Shown here one piece after another: positions 27,201-35,758 of a stretch of DNA of 64,000 bases (positions are counted from its first letter, which is position 1; the number at the start of each line of letters is the position of its first letter). The notes beneath the pieces are model-generated. The model saw only the letters and a list, made by a program, of their open reading frames with translations. It had not been told where the DNA came from and made no database searches. The stretch is taken from contig NZ_JAFA01000027.1 of NCBI RefSeq assembly GCF_000519185.1, forward strand, positions 223 to 64,222, given 5' to 3'. Position numbers and translations under genes: made by a program. Source of the stretch: Paraburkholderia nodosa DSM 21604 (GTDB taxonomy: Bacteria > Pseudomonadota > Gammaproteobacteria > Burkholderiales > Burkholderiaceae).

Positions 27201-27712
27201 CCCGGGCGCACCACCTGGCTCACGTGCTCGTAACCCGCGAGCGTGAGCTGCGACTTGAGCTTCGCTTCGTCGAGGCGCTCGCCCTGCGAGAACGAGAAGG
27301 TGTAGGCCGCGAGGAACGAGGCGGGCGGCATGCGGTAGAGCGCCGTGGTGGCCGGCACGATGAGAATGTCGCAGCGGCCTTCGCCGAGATCGTGCAGCGT
27401 CGCGAGGCGCTCGGAAACGAGGTCCTGGTGCGGCGAGAACGTGTCGTACGGCAGCGTTTCCCAGTCGGGCAGCAGGCGCACGCGCGCCTCGGGCGCGAAA
27501 AACGGGATCTCCAGGGCGAGCCGCTGCGCGTCCACGGCGCTCGCGCAGATCACGGCTAGCAGCGGGGCGGCGCCGGCGCGCGCGGCCTCGCGGTAGCGGG
27601 CGATCAGGAGCGCGTCGGACGAGCCGTGCGTGCCATCGAACGCGTAGCGCTGGCCCGGCTTGACGACGGCAACGGGGGACGGAGATTGCGAGGAAGCGGC
27701 GATATCGGACAT
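24239..27712 (-). CDS. mfd: Transcription-repair coupling factor Mfd
   Basis: A 1157-residue DNA translocase that removes RNA polymerase stalled at lesions and recruits UvrA. The N-terminal UvrB-like domains (DWETLPYDTFSPHQDLVSER) are followed by the RNA-polymerase interaction domain (VGDPVVHAQHGIGRYHG). The helicase motor has Walker A GDVGFGKT (Lys640), a DEEH box, TATPIPRTL and the translocation TRG region. The C-terminal UvrA-inhibitory domain closes the protein. The ATG at 27712 is the family-like start; an extension of 36 residues upstream looks non-coding. It diverges from ispD. Confidence 0.97.
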   Translation of the reverse strand: MSDIAASSQSPSPVAVVKPGQRYAFDGTHGSSDALLIARYREAARAGAAPLLAVICASAVDAQRLALEIPFFAPEARVRLLPDWETLPYDTFSPHQDLVSERLATLHDLGEGRCDILIVPATTALYRMPPASFLAAYTFSFSQGERLDEAKLKSQLTLAGYEHVSQVVRPGEYCVRGSLIDLFPMGSPLPYRIDLFDDQVDSIRAFDPDSQRSLYPVKDVRLLPGREFPFDEAARTAFRSRWREVFEGDPSRATIYKDMGNGVPSAGIEYYLPLFFEETATLFHYLPQNAQLVFSGDLDTSIRRFTNDTKQRHNFLSHDRERPILEPQRLFLTDEDFFAFAKPFARLVLPATSAGGWATALPNLAIDRHADDPLASLRTYLDTTKNRVLFAVESAGRRETIAQLLADNHLRPAGADSFEDWLTGDERFAMGVAPLSTGFALPGEELAVITETELYGPLARRAGRRRQEQASNVDSMVRDLSELKVGDPVVHAQHGIGRYHGLVTMDLGEGDTEFLHLEYANGSKLYVPVSQLHVISRYSGADPDSAPLHALGSGQWEKARRKAAQQIRDTAAELLNLYARRAAREGHAFALEPRDYVKFAESFGFEETPDQAAAIAAVIGDMTSGKPMDRLVCGDVGFGKTEVALRAAFIAVMGGKQVAILSPTTLLAEQHTQTFTDRFADWPVRIAELSRFKTAKEVSAAIQQINDGSVDIVIGTHKLLSSDVQFKRLGLVIIDEEHRFGVRQKEALKALRAEVDVLTLTATPIPRTLGMALEGLRDFSVIATAPQKRLAIKTFVRREEDSVIREAMLRELKRGGQVYFLHNEVETIENRRAMLEALVPEARIAVAHGQMHERELETVMRDFVAQRANVLLCTTIIETGIDVPTANTILIHRSDKFGLAQLHQLRGRVGRSHHQAYAYLLVHDPQGLTKQAQRRLEAIQQMEELGSGFYLAMHDLEIRGTGEVLGDKQSGEIQEIGFQLYTDMLNDAVKALKDGREPDLNAPLAATTEINLHAPAILPADYCGDVQERLSLYKRLANCEHDDSIDGIQEELIDRFGKMPAQAHALIETHRLRLAAKPLGITKIDAGEAVIGLQFVPNPPVDAMRIIEMVQKHKHIKLAGQDKLRIETRSPDLAVRVATVKETLRALGAPNRAGASR

Positions 27713-27948
27713 GGGCAACAGGGTGGCCGACGATTGTGTCGGCGCTTGTGTCGGTATGGTGGCCAGTTCAGTTCGGGCACGTGCAACGCCGGAATATGGG
27801 GGCCGGTTTGCGGTCTTCAAGTGAATCCGGCGCGTTTTTCCTTACGTTGCGCGGGCATTTTATGGCCGTTTTGCGGGCGTCCGGCGTGCGGGTAAGGGAC
27901 CTATTATAAAATCCGTCCTTTACTTTGACTCATGCGGCTCGCGACACC

Positions 27949-28668
27949 GTGACTTCACGCCTCTTTGCCCTGATTCCGTGCGCCGGCACCGGCAGCCGTT
28001 CGGGCTCGGCCATGCCGAAACAATATCGAATCGTTGCCGGACGCGACCTCCTGCACTATACGCTTGCCGCTTTTGACGCCTGCAACGAATTCTCGCAGAC
28101 GCTCGTGGTGATTTCTCCCGACGATAACCACTTCGACGCCCGGCGCTTCAGCGGCTTGCGCTTTGCCGTGCGCCGCTGCGGCGGCGCCTCGCGCCAGGCG
28201 TCGGTCTACAACGGCCTCGCCGCGCTCGCGGAATTCGGCGCAACCGACGACGACTGGGTGCTCGTGCACGACGCCGCGCGCCCCGGCATCACGCCCGCGC
28301 TGATCCGCACGCTCGTCGAGTCGCTCAAGGACGACCCCGTGGGGGGCATCATGGCGCTGCCGGTGGCCGACACGCTCAAGCGCGTCGCGCCGAAGGATCC
28401 CGCGGCGCCCGGCGCGCATATCGCGCGCACCGAGTCGCGCGACGGCCTCTGGCAGGCCCAGACCCCGCAGATGTTCCGCATCGGCATGCTGCGCACGGCC
28501 ATCGAGCGCGCGCAGCAAGACGGTCACGACCTCACCGACGAAGCGAGCGCGATCGAATGGCTCGGCCACGCGCCGCGACTCGTGCAGGGCAGTCTGCGCA
28601 ACTTCAAGGTGACGTACCCCGAAGATTTCGCGCTCGCCGAAGCGATCCTCAGCCGGCCCGCAGAGTAA
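27949..28668 (+). CDS. ispD: 2-C-methyl-D-erythritol 4-phosphate cytidylyltransferase
   Basis: A 239-residue cytidylyltransferase of the MEP isoprenoid pathway. The CTP-binding loop is PCAGTGSRSGSAMPKQY and the catalytic region includes VHDAARPGI and TLKRV. The start is taken at GTG 27949, giving MTSRLFALIPCAG as in remembered Burkholderia homologues; a TTG at 27925 would add eight residues and is less likely. ispF follows after 34 nt, forming the usual ispD-ispF pair. A TATTAT-like sequence at 27902-27907 could be the -10 box. Confidence 0.94.
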   Translation: MTSRLFALIPCAGTGSRSGSAMPKQYRIVAGRDLLHYTLAAFDACNEFSQTLVVISPDDNHFDARRFSGLRFAVRRCGGASRQASVYNGLAALAEFGATDDDWVLVHDAARPGITPALIRTLVESLKDDPVGGIMALPVADTLKRVAPKDPAAPGAHIARTESRDGLWQAQTPQMFRIGMLRTAIERAQQDGHDLTDEASAIEWLGHAPRLVQGSLRNFKVTYPEDFALAEAILSRPAE

Positions 28669-28702
28669 GCGCGCCGCAATCCCTTTACCCGGAATCCCAA
28701 AC

Positions 28703-29182
28703 ATGGACATCAGAATCGGACAAGGCTACGACGTGCACGCGCTGGTGCCCGGCCGCCCGCTCGTGCTCGGCGGCGTGACGATCCCCTACGATCGCGGCCT
28801 GCTCGGCCACTCGGACGCCGACGTGCTGCTGCACGCCATCACCGACGCGCTGTTCGGCGCTGCCGCGCTCGGCGACATCGGTCGCCATTTCCCCGACACC
28901 GACAAGCAGTTCTATGGCGCGAACAGCCGCGTGCTGCTGCGCGAATGCCTGCGCCGCGTGCAGGAGGCGGGCTTTACACTGATGAACGTCGATACCACGG
29001 TGATCGCGCAGGCGCCCAAGCTCGCGCCGCACATCGAATCGATGCGCCAGACGATCGCCGAAGACCTGAACCTGCCGGTCGAGCGCGTCAACGTGAAGGC
29101 GAAGACGAATGAAAAGCTCGGCTATCTCGGCCGCAGCGAGGGGATCGAAGCGCAGGCGGCGGTACTGCTGCTGCGCGCGTGA
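28703..29182 (+). CDS. ispF: 2-C-methyl-D-erythritol 2,4-cyclodiphosphate synthase
   Basis: A 159-residue trimeric enzyme that cyclises CDP-methylerythritol phosphate in the MEP pathway. The zinc ligands Asp10, His12 and His44 are in GYDVH and DVLLH, and the TNEKLGYLGRSEGI motif near the C-terminus is intact. Length is standard. It follows ispD in a two-gene operon that ends in two successive hairpins. Confidence 0.97.
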   Translation: MDIRIGQGYDVHALVPGRPLVLGGVTIPYDRGLLGHSDADVLLHAITDALFGAAALGDIGRHFPDTDKQFYGANSRVLLRECLRRVQEAGFTLMNVDTTVIAQAPKLAPHIESMRQTIAEDLNLPVERVNVKAKTNEKLGYLGRSEGIEAQAAVLLLRA

Positions 29183-29220
29183 GCGGTTATTCAAACGTCA
29201 TTTTGCAGGGTTGAACGGCG

Positions 29221-29282
29221 GGAGCAGGGCGCGTGCCTGCTCCGCACCTGACGGCGATGATTGCAGCTGCAATCATCGCCGT
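29221..29282 (+). terminator. Double hairpin terminator after ispF
   Basis: First hairpin: GGAGCAGG/CCTGCTCC (29221-29243) with a 7-nt loop. Second: a perfect 32-nt palindrome at 29251-29282, centred on CAGCTG, able to form a stem of about 14 bp. T-rich sequence follows (TGCTTTTCTTG). The second element is the likely terminator; as duplex DNA it could also be a protein site. Confidence 0.75.
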
Positions 29283-29353
29283 TGCTTTTCTTGCCGATTA
29301 ATTTCCGTTTTTTTCGTCCCATACTGAACCGGTAACCGGAAGTGGGGAGGACG

Positions 29354-30499
29354 ATGGCGGGAGTTGAAAGACGCGTGAAAGGCCTCGATGGCCTGCGGGC
29401 GCTGGCAGTGGTGCTCGTGTTCCTCTCGCACAAGGCCCACGTCGACGCGATCGATGCGGGCAAGATCGGCGTCTGGCTGTTCTTTCTGATCAGCGGCTAT
29501 CTGATCATCGGTGAGTTGCATCGCAATCGGGTCCGCATCGAGCAGCACGGCGCGCGCACGGCCGCGCTGCTGTACGTCTTTTTCATGAAGCGCACGCTGC
29601 GCATTTTTCCCGTGTATTACCTGCTGCTCGTGGCGCTCACCATCGCGCATGCGAGCTTCTATCAGCGCGATGTCGATCTCGGGCTCGCCTGGCATTTCGT
29701 ATTCCTCTCCAATTACTGGATCGGCGTGGTGCACGACGGTTGGCCCGGCACCGTATCGCATTTCTGGAGCCTCGCGGTCGAGCAGCAGTTCTATCTCGTC
29801 GCGCCATTCGCGCTGCTGTTCGTGCGCGCGTCGCGCCATCTCATGCTCTGCGCGGTGGTCATCGCGGCGGCCGCGTGCGCGCATCTCGCGCTGTACGAGG
29901 AAGGGGCGATCGCGCCGCTCATCTACGCGTTCTCGCCGTGGAACTTCGCCATGCTGGCGCTCGGCGGCGCACTGGCGATTGGCGGCGCGCGCGTGCCGTT
30001 GCGCCCGGGCGCATTGAGCGCGCTGTGGTTCGTTGGCGCGTGTGCGGCGATCGCCAGCTTCGCGCTGGCGCGCGCCGATTGTGCTGACTGCGCCGAAGGC
30101 GTGACGAGCGCGACGATGCTGCCGGGCTGCTTCGACATCGGGCTCGCGCTCTCGCTCGGCGCGTTGTTCCTGTGGCTCGTGCGTCGTCAGGACAGCGTAC
30201 TGGTCGCGGCGCTGGAACTGCGGCCGCTGGCCTGGCTCGGCACGATCAGCTACGGCTTCTATCTGTTTCACAACCTCGTGCCGGCGCGTCTTGGCGTGGC
30301 GCCGGGGCTCTATGCGCGGTTTCACGTGCCCGAGGTGGCGCAGTCGGTCCTCGCGCTCGTGCTGCAGTTCGCACTGGCCGTGCTGCTCGCGCATCTGTCG
30401 TGGCAGCTGCTCGAAAAGCGCGTGCTCGAGTGGAAGCGGCCGCTCGAAACGGCGATACGCAACCGCCTGCCCACCCGCGCCGCCGCGAGCCAGACGTGA
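29354..30499 (+). CDS. Acyltransferase 3 family membrane protein
   Basis: A 381-residue multi-pass protein of the acyltransferase-3 (OafA/YrhL/NodX-like) family, which O-acylates surface polysaccharides or other extracytoplasmic sugars. The N-terminal GLDGLRALAVVLVFLSH contains the family histidine, FFLISGYLI follows the first helices, and FWSLAVEQQFYL is the conserved SxxxEQ segment. About ten hydrophobic helices are visible. There is no C-terminal SGNH domain. GGGGAGG lies just before the ATG with a short 3-nt gap. Substrate unknown; no polysaccharide cluster is adjacent. Confidence 0.88.
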   Translation: MAGVERRVKGLDGLRALAVVLVFLSHKAHVDAIDAGKIGVWLFFLISGYLIIGELHRNRVRIEQHGARTAALLYVFFMKRTLRIFPVYYLLLVALTIAHASFYQRDVDLGLAWHFVFLSNYWIGVVHDGWPGTVSHFWSLAVEQQFYLVAPFALLFVRASRHLMLCAVVIAAAACAHLALYEEGAIAPLIYAFSPWNFAMLALGGALAIGGARVPLRPGALSALWFVGACAAIASFALARADCADCAEGVTSATMLPGCFDIGLALSLGALFLWLVRRQDSVLVAALELRPLAWLGTISYGFYLFHNLVPARLGVAPGLYARFHVPEVAQSVLALVLQFALAVLLAHLSWQLLEKRVLEWKRPLETAIRNRLPTRAAASQT

Positions 30500-30517
30500 A
30501 GCACAACGGCGCGAGGC

Positions 30518-31066
<549 letters not shown>

Positions 31067-31226
31067 GGCGGAGGTCCTCAGACGAGAGACGGGCCGGGCG
31101 GCCCGCTTTGCCGCCGCGTGCGCGGTGCGCAACGCGGCGTGCCCATGAAAACGATTGTCGCAGGTGCGGGCGGCGCGTGGTGCGACGGTGCGCCGCCGCC
31201 GGGTCTCGCTCAGGAGCGAAAGAGGC

Positions 31227-32576
31227 TCAGGCGCCCTTGGCGAGCGGGAACTCGATCGTCACTTCGAGCCCCGGGCCTGGCAGCCGGTTGCGCAGACGCA
31301 GCGCGCCGCGATAGCGGCCCACGAGGCGCTGCACGATGGCCATGCCGAGTCCCGTGCCGTTCGCCTGCGTACGAGCCGTATCGACGCGGTAAAACGGCCG
31401 CGTGACGAGCGGGAGCTGATCCTCGGGAATGCCCGGGCCTTCGTCGACCACGGAAAGTTCGACGCGCGAATGCGAGACGCGCGTTTCGAGCATGATGTGC
31501 GGAATGCCGTCGGTTTCGCTCGCGCCGTACTTGCGGGCGTTCTCGATCAGGTTGCCCACGACGCGGCGCATGTCGGTGTCGTCGGCTTCGATCATGGCCG
31601 AAGGCGCGAGCCGCGTGATGAGACGCACGCCATCTTCGCTCGCCATGCGCCCGGCCATCTCGCCGGCGATGACCGAGAGGTCGACGCGCTCGGGCATGCG
31701 CTGGGCGGGCCGTGCGTAATCGAGGAAGCGGCCGATGATCATGTCCATCTGCTCGATGTCGTCGATCATCGCGTCCTTGGTGGCCTGGTCGGACGGACTC
31801 ATCTCCGTCTCGAGCCGCAGGCGCGCGAGCGGCGTGCGCAGATCGTGCGAGATGCCCGCGAGCATCAGCGCGCGGTCAGCCTCCAGCTGCTCGAGGTCCC
31901 GCACCATCTGGTTGAACGAGCGATTCGTTTCGGCCGCGACGCCCATGCCGCTCTCAGGCAACGGCGCGGGCGGCTGGCCCGAGCCCAGCATGCGCGCCGA
32001 CATGGCGAGACGCGCGAATGGCCGGTTCACGAGACTCGTGATGAAGGCCGCCCCGAAGAGCGATAGCGCAAGCGCAGAGACACCCCATCCGACCCACTGC
32101 AGGCCGGTGACGTTGTCGAGCTGGTCGCGGTCGAGCGCGACCCAGTAGTCGTCTTCGTCGATCTTGAAGCTGATCCACACGCCCGGAATGTCGTTCACGG
32201 ACTGCGCGATCACGGTGTCGTCGCCAAGACGCCCGCGGATGTCGTGCTCGATCAGGCGATTGAGCGACTCGTCGGGCTGAAGCTTGTATTTGTCGGTGGT
32301 TTCGCGCGGGTACACGCGCACGCCCTCGTTGCTCTCGAGATCCTGCAGCAACGCGCGGCGCAGATCGGGATCGGAGTAGAGGAGCGCCGTGCGCGTGAGC
32401 TTCACGATCGCGACGAGCTGGAGCGCCACGCGCTGCGCGCGCGGCTCCCGCTCGATCACGCGAAAGCTCTGGAACCACGCGGCGAGACTCACCGCGATGA
32501 GAAGCGCGATCAGCAGGAAGGTGCGCCAGAACAGATCGCCGAACGCGAGCGTGAGCAAACGCCGGTCAATCCGCAT
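31227..32576 (-). CDS. envZ: Osmosensor-type histidine kinase EnvZ
   Basis: A 449-residue inner-membrane kinase. Two membrane helices (about 18-36 and 163-182) enclose a periplasmic sensor; a HAMP linker leads to HisKA with phosphoacceptor His244 in GISHDLRTPL, essentially the EnvZ motif. The ATPase domain has NLIENARKYG, DEGPGIP and NGTGLGMAIV. The ATG at 32576 has GGGAAGGG upstream; a longer frame is non-conserved. It is the second gene of an ompR-envZ operon (53-nt gap), which controls porins and envelope genes in response to osmolarity in related bacteria. Confidence 0.93.
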   Translation of the reverse strand: MRIDRRLLTLAFGDLFWRTFLLIALLIAVSLAAWFQSFRVIEREPRAQRVALQLVAIVKLTRTALLYSDPDLRRALLQDLESNEGVRVYPRETTDKYKLQPDESLNRLIEHDIRGRLGDDTVIAQSVNDIPGVWISFKIDEDDYWVALDRDQLDNVTGLQWVGWGVSALALSLFGAAFITSLVNRPFARLAMSARMLGSGQPPAPLPESGMGVAAETNRSFNQMVRDLEQLEADRALMLAGISHDLRTPLARLRLETEMSPSDQATKDAMIDDIEQMDMIIGRFLDYARPAQRMPERVDLSVIAGEMAGRMASEDGVRLITRLAPSAMIEADDTDMRRVVGNLIENARKYGASETDGIPHIMLETRVSHSRVELSVVDEGPGIPEDQLPLVTRPFYRVDTARTQANGTGLGMAIVQRLVGRYRGALRLRNRLPGPGLEVTIEFPLAKGA

Positions 32577-32629
32577 GGACCCTTCCCGTTTCAACAGAGG
32601 CAGTGCAGACAACGAGACACCATCCAGGA

Positions 32630-33355
32630 TCACGCGGCGCCGTCGGGAATGAACACGTAGCCGAGGCCCCAAACCGTTTGAATGAAACGCGGGCTGCCCG
32701 GATCGGGTTCGATGAGCTTGCGCAGGCGCGAGATCTGCACGTCGAGGCTGCGGTCGAACACTTCGTATTCACGGCCGCGCGCCAACTCCATGAGCTTTTC
32801 GCGCGAGAGCGGCTGGCGCGGATGACGCGCGAACACCTTGAGCACCGAGAATTCGCCCGTGGTGAGCGGAATTTCCTGGCCGGCCTTGGTGAGCGTACGC
32901 GTGGCGAGGTTCAACGCGAATTCGCCGAACTCGAACACCTCGGTGGTTTCCGAGGGCGCGCCCGGCAGTTCGGACGGCGCCTGGCGGCGCAGCACCGCGT
33001 GAATGCGTGCGACGAGTTCGCGCGGGTTGAAGGGCTTGGGCAAATAGTCGTCGGCACCCATTTCGAGGCCGACGATGCGGTCCACGTCCTCGCCTTTGGC
33101 GGTGAGCATGATGATGGGCGTGCGGTCGTTGCTGCCGCGCAGACGCCGGCAGATCGACAGGCCGTCTTCGCCTGGCAGCATGAGGTCGAGCACGAGCAGG
33201 TCGAAACGCTCGCGCACCCACAGCTTGTTCATGGCGGGGGCGTTTTCGGCCACGTAGACATTGAAGCCCTGCTCGCCGAGGTAGCGGCGCAGCAGGTCCC
33301 GCAGTCGGGGATCGTCATCGACAACGAGAATTTTGGACGGGTTTTTGGTTTCCAT
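32630..33355 (-). CDS. ompR: Response regulator OmpR
   Basis: A 241-residue OmpR/PhoB-family regulator. The receiver has phosphoacceptor Asp57 in VLDLMLP and the PKPFNPREL lysine motif; the C-terminal winged helix (about 140-238) contains SREKLMELARGREYE and RSLDVQISRLRKLIE, matching OmpR. The start at 33355 (METKNPSK) is chosen from remembered Burkholderia OmpR; another ATG lies 9 nt upstream at 33364. A GTTACA direct repeat at the promoter suggests autoregulation. Confidence 0.94.
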   Translation of the reverse strand: METKNPSKILVVDDDPRLRDLLRRYLGEQGFNVYVAENAPAMNKLWVRERFDLLVLDLMLPGEDGLSICRRLRGSNDRTPIIMLTAKGEDVDRIVGLEMGADDYLPKPFNPRELVARIHAVLRRQAPSELPGAPSETTEVFEFGEFALNLATRTLTKAGQEIPLTTGEFSVLKVFARHPRQPLSREKLMELARGREYEVFDRSLDVQISRLRKLIEPDPGSPRFIQTVWGLGYVFIPDGAA

Positions 33356-33400
33356 GCCTGGCATCTTAGCGCGATTGGATACTGATGCGAGTTTGCACCA

Positions 33401-33424
33401 ATTATCAGGTTACAGTCAGTTACA
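33401..33424 (-). promoter_or_regulatory. Candidate ompR promoter with tandem OmpR-type half-sites
   Basis: On the minus strand a GATAAT -10 box lies at 33401-33406. Just behind it, on the plus strand, are GTTACA at 33409-33414 and GTTACA at 33419-33424, exactly 10 bp apart. OmpR/PhoB-family proteins bind head-to-tail repeats with this period, and there is no good -35 box, as expected for an activated promoter. Predicted leader length is about 40 nt. Confidence 0.5.
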
Positions 33425-33594
33425 AAATTTACCCGTGCTGTGCCACGACCGCAAGCACCGACAGATAGACTTCTTTACGTAAAGCGGCAGTTCGGTAGAT
33501 ACTTCATTCGACTTTAAAATTCATGCCCGCGCCGAGCCGGGTTCGCACATGTATTCGAGGTAGCCGTTTGCCGCGTCAAGAAGGGAACAAAACG

Positions 33595-33930
33595 ATGGGA
33601 GGGGTCAGGCCGACAATGCGCCACACCATGCTTGCACTGGCGCTAGCCGGTGGCGTGGCGGCTGCACTGGAGTCGGTGCCGGCCCGGGCCCAGCCCTCCG
33701 CAGACCGCTACGAGAACTCGCAGTCCCCCGCTCGCTCGCCGGGCGGCAAACCGTCGATGCGGCGCGTACGCAGCGATACGATCCCGCGCCCCGCATCGGA
33801 CATCAACCAGCGTCCCGCAGTTCCCCCCGATCTCGATCAGCGTCGCCGCGACGGCCATATGACGCCCGACGAACGGCGCCTCTTGCGCCAGCATATCGAA
33901 GACGCCGTGCGCGAACTGTACAAGCGTTGA
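33595..33930 (+). CDS. Small secreted protein of unknown function
   Basis: A 111-residue protein with a signal peptide (hydrophobic segment about 10-25, cleavage near ARA-QP at 32-33). The mature part is short, Arg/Pro-rich and hydrophilic, ending in a helical segment (DERRLLRQHIEDAVRELYKR). The ATG at 33595 has AAGGGA 8 nt upstream, which decides against a longer frame from 33523. It diverges from ompR-envZ and might be a target of that system, but that is only positional inference. Confidence 0.75.
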   Translation: MGGVRPTMRHTMLALALAGGVAAALESVPARAQPSADRYENSQSPARSPGGKPSMRRVRSDTIPRPASDINQRPAVPPDLDQRRRDGHMTPDERRLLRQHIEDAVRELYKR

Positions 33931-34190
33931 TAGTGCGGCGCGCGTAAATGCCGCTCTGCTGCGATAACGCTGCGATAACGTTTACACGATTTTCTCCTGG
34001 CACCTCGCGCACGCCTTTCTCGCGGCTTTCATGATTTTATCGGCATCGAAGCTTGCATTGGTGCACTCGCGCTGCCGAAACGCGCTGAAAAATACCGTAG
34101 CAATTGCATCGTCAACATCCGTTTCGCCACAGCCGTTAAGCCGGTACGTTCAATAATTGCGCCGGCGGATTCGTCGTGCGCCCATTCATC

Positions 34191-35690
34191 ATGAGCGACT
34201 CCAGACGGTCGAGGCCAAACGCGCAGTCCGCCGCCCACGCAGCGGCGCCCGACGACGGCGCGGATGCGCTGCTCGACGCCGACGATGCCCGCCATCTTCT
34301 CGTGCGCACGGGCTTCGCGCCGCGCGAGAGCGAAGTCGAACCTTATGTGGGGCTCACGCGAGAGCAGGCTGTCGCGCGGCTCGTCGGCAGCGCGCGCAGC
34401 GAGGAGCTCACGCCGCTGCCCGCATGGAGCGCCGAAGTGCCGCCGAGCCGGGCACAGCGCAGCGCGTGGACACCCGAAGAACGCCAGCAAGCGCAGCGCC
34501 AGCGCGGTGCGCGCTACGACGAATTGCGCGCATGGTGGCTGCGCGAGATGCTCGTCACGCCTTCGCCGCTGACTGAGCGCATGACGCTCTTCTGGCACAA
34601 CCACTTCACCTCGGGTCAGGACAAAGTCGGCGAGCCGCAGTTGATGGCCGCGCAAAACGCGCTGTTGCGGCGCGATGCGCTGGGCAGTTTCGCGGGCATG
34701 CTGCACGCGGTCGCGAAGGACCCCGCGATGCTGCTTTACCTCGACGGCGCGAGCAATCGCAAGGGCCGGCCCAACGAGAATTTCGCGCGTGAAGTGATGG
34801 AACTGTTCACGCTGGGCGAAGGGCAGTACTCGCAGCGTGACGTTGCCGAAGCGGCACGCGCCTATACGGGTTGGAGTCTCGATCCCGACACCGTGGCGTT
34901 CGTCTGGCGCGCCGACTTGCACGACGACGGCGAAAAGACTGTGCTGGGACGCAGCGGTGCATTCGACGGCGACCAGGTGCTCGACATCCTGCTCGCGCAG
35001 CCGCAAACTGCCCGGTATGTGTCGGCGAGGCTTTGGCGCGAGTTCATCTCCGCGACGCCTGACGAAGAGCAGCTCGCAAGCGTCGCCGATCGGTTTCACT
35101 CAAGTGGCTATGAAGTCGGCGCTGCGCTTCGCGCGCTCTTGACCACGCCCGCGTTCTGGGATGAAAGCAATCGGGGCGTGCTCGTGAGTTCGCCGGTGGA
35201 GTTCATCGTCGGCACGATGCGGCGCTTCGATGTGGCCTATGGCGATACGCTGCCGTTCGCGCGCCGCTCGGCCGCGTTGGGCGAGAACCTGTTCTATCCG
35301 CCGAACGTGAAGGGGTGGCCAGGCGGGGCGTCGTGGATCAATAGCTCGACGCTGCTCGCGCGCAAGCAGTTCGTCGAGCAGCTGTTTCGTGCGACGGAAG
35401 CAGGGCGACCGCATGCTTCGGCCGCAGCGACGAAGATCACGGCAAGCATGCCGCAAAACGTGCAGAACGCGATGCGGCGTGACGCCTTGCAAGGCGGCAT
35501 GCGCTTCGATCTGGACGGCTGGCTCTCGCGATTCGGTCTCACCGCCGATGCCACGCCCGGCCTTTCCGCGCAGTTGCAGATGCAGCACGCAGTCCTGCCG
35601 CTGGCGCCTGTCGATGCGATTGCAGTTGGCAGTAGCTCGAGTTCATATCTCCAGGCACTGCTGATGGATCCGGTGTATCAGTTGAAGTGA
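34191..35690 (+). CDS. DUF1800 family protein
   Basis: A 499-residue protein of the DUF1800 family, recognisable from RMTLFWHNHFTSGQDKV, GRPNENFAREVMELFTLG and YPPNVKGWPGGASWINSSTLLAR. The function is unknown; these proteins nearly always occur beside a DUF1501 gene, as here. No signal peptide is obvious: the N-terminus is polar and Ala/Arg-rich, which leaves export unclear. The start is uncertain: GTG at 34176 has GGCGGA at suitable spacing, while ATG at 34191 does not. The DUF1501 gene begins 68 nt after the stop. Confidence 0.88.
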   Translation: MSDSRRSRPNAQSAAHAAAPDDGADALLDADDARHLLVRTGFAPRESEVEPYVGLTREQAVARLVGSARSEELTPLPAWSAEVPPSRAQRSAWTPEERQQAQRQRGARYDELRAWWLREMLVTPSPLTERMTLFWHNHFTSGQDKVGEPQLMAAQNALLRRDALGSFAGMLHAVAKDPAMLLYLDGASNRKGRPNENFAREVMELFTLGEGQYSQRDVAEAARAYTGWSLDPDTVAFVWRADLHDDGEKTVLGRSGAFDGDQVLDILLAQPQTARYVSARLWREFISATPDEEQLASVADRFHSSGYEVGAALRALLTTPAFWDESNRGVLVSSPVEFIVGTMRRFDVAYGDTLPFARRSAALGENLFYPPNVKGWPGGASWINSSTLLARKQFVEQLFRATEAGRPHASAAATKITASMPQNVQNAMRRDALQGGMRFDLDGWLSRFGLTADATPGLSAQLQMQHAVLPLAPVDAIAVGSSSSSYLQALLMDPVYQLK

Positions 35691-35758
35691 AGCATGGATA
35701 TGAATAGCCGAATCCCGGGCGGCAATGTGCGCCGCCGCACTGACGAGCGAGGCAAGCC

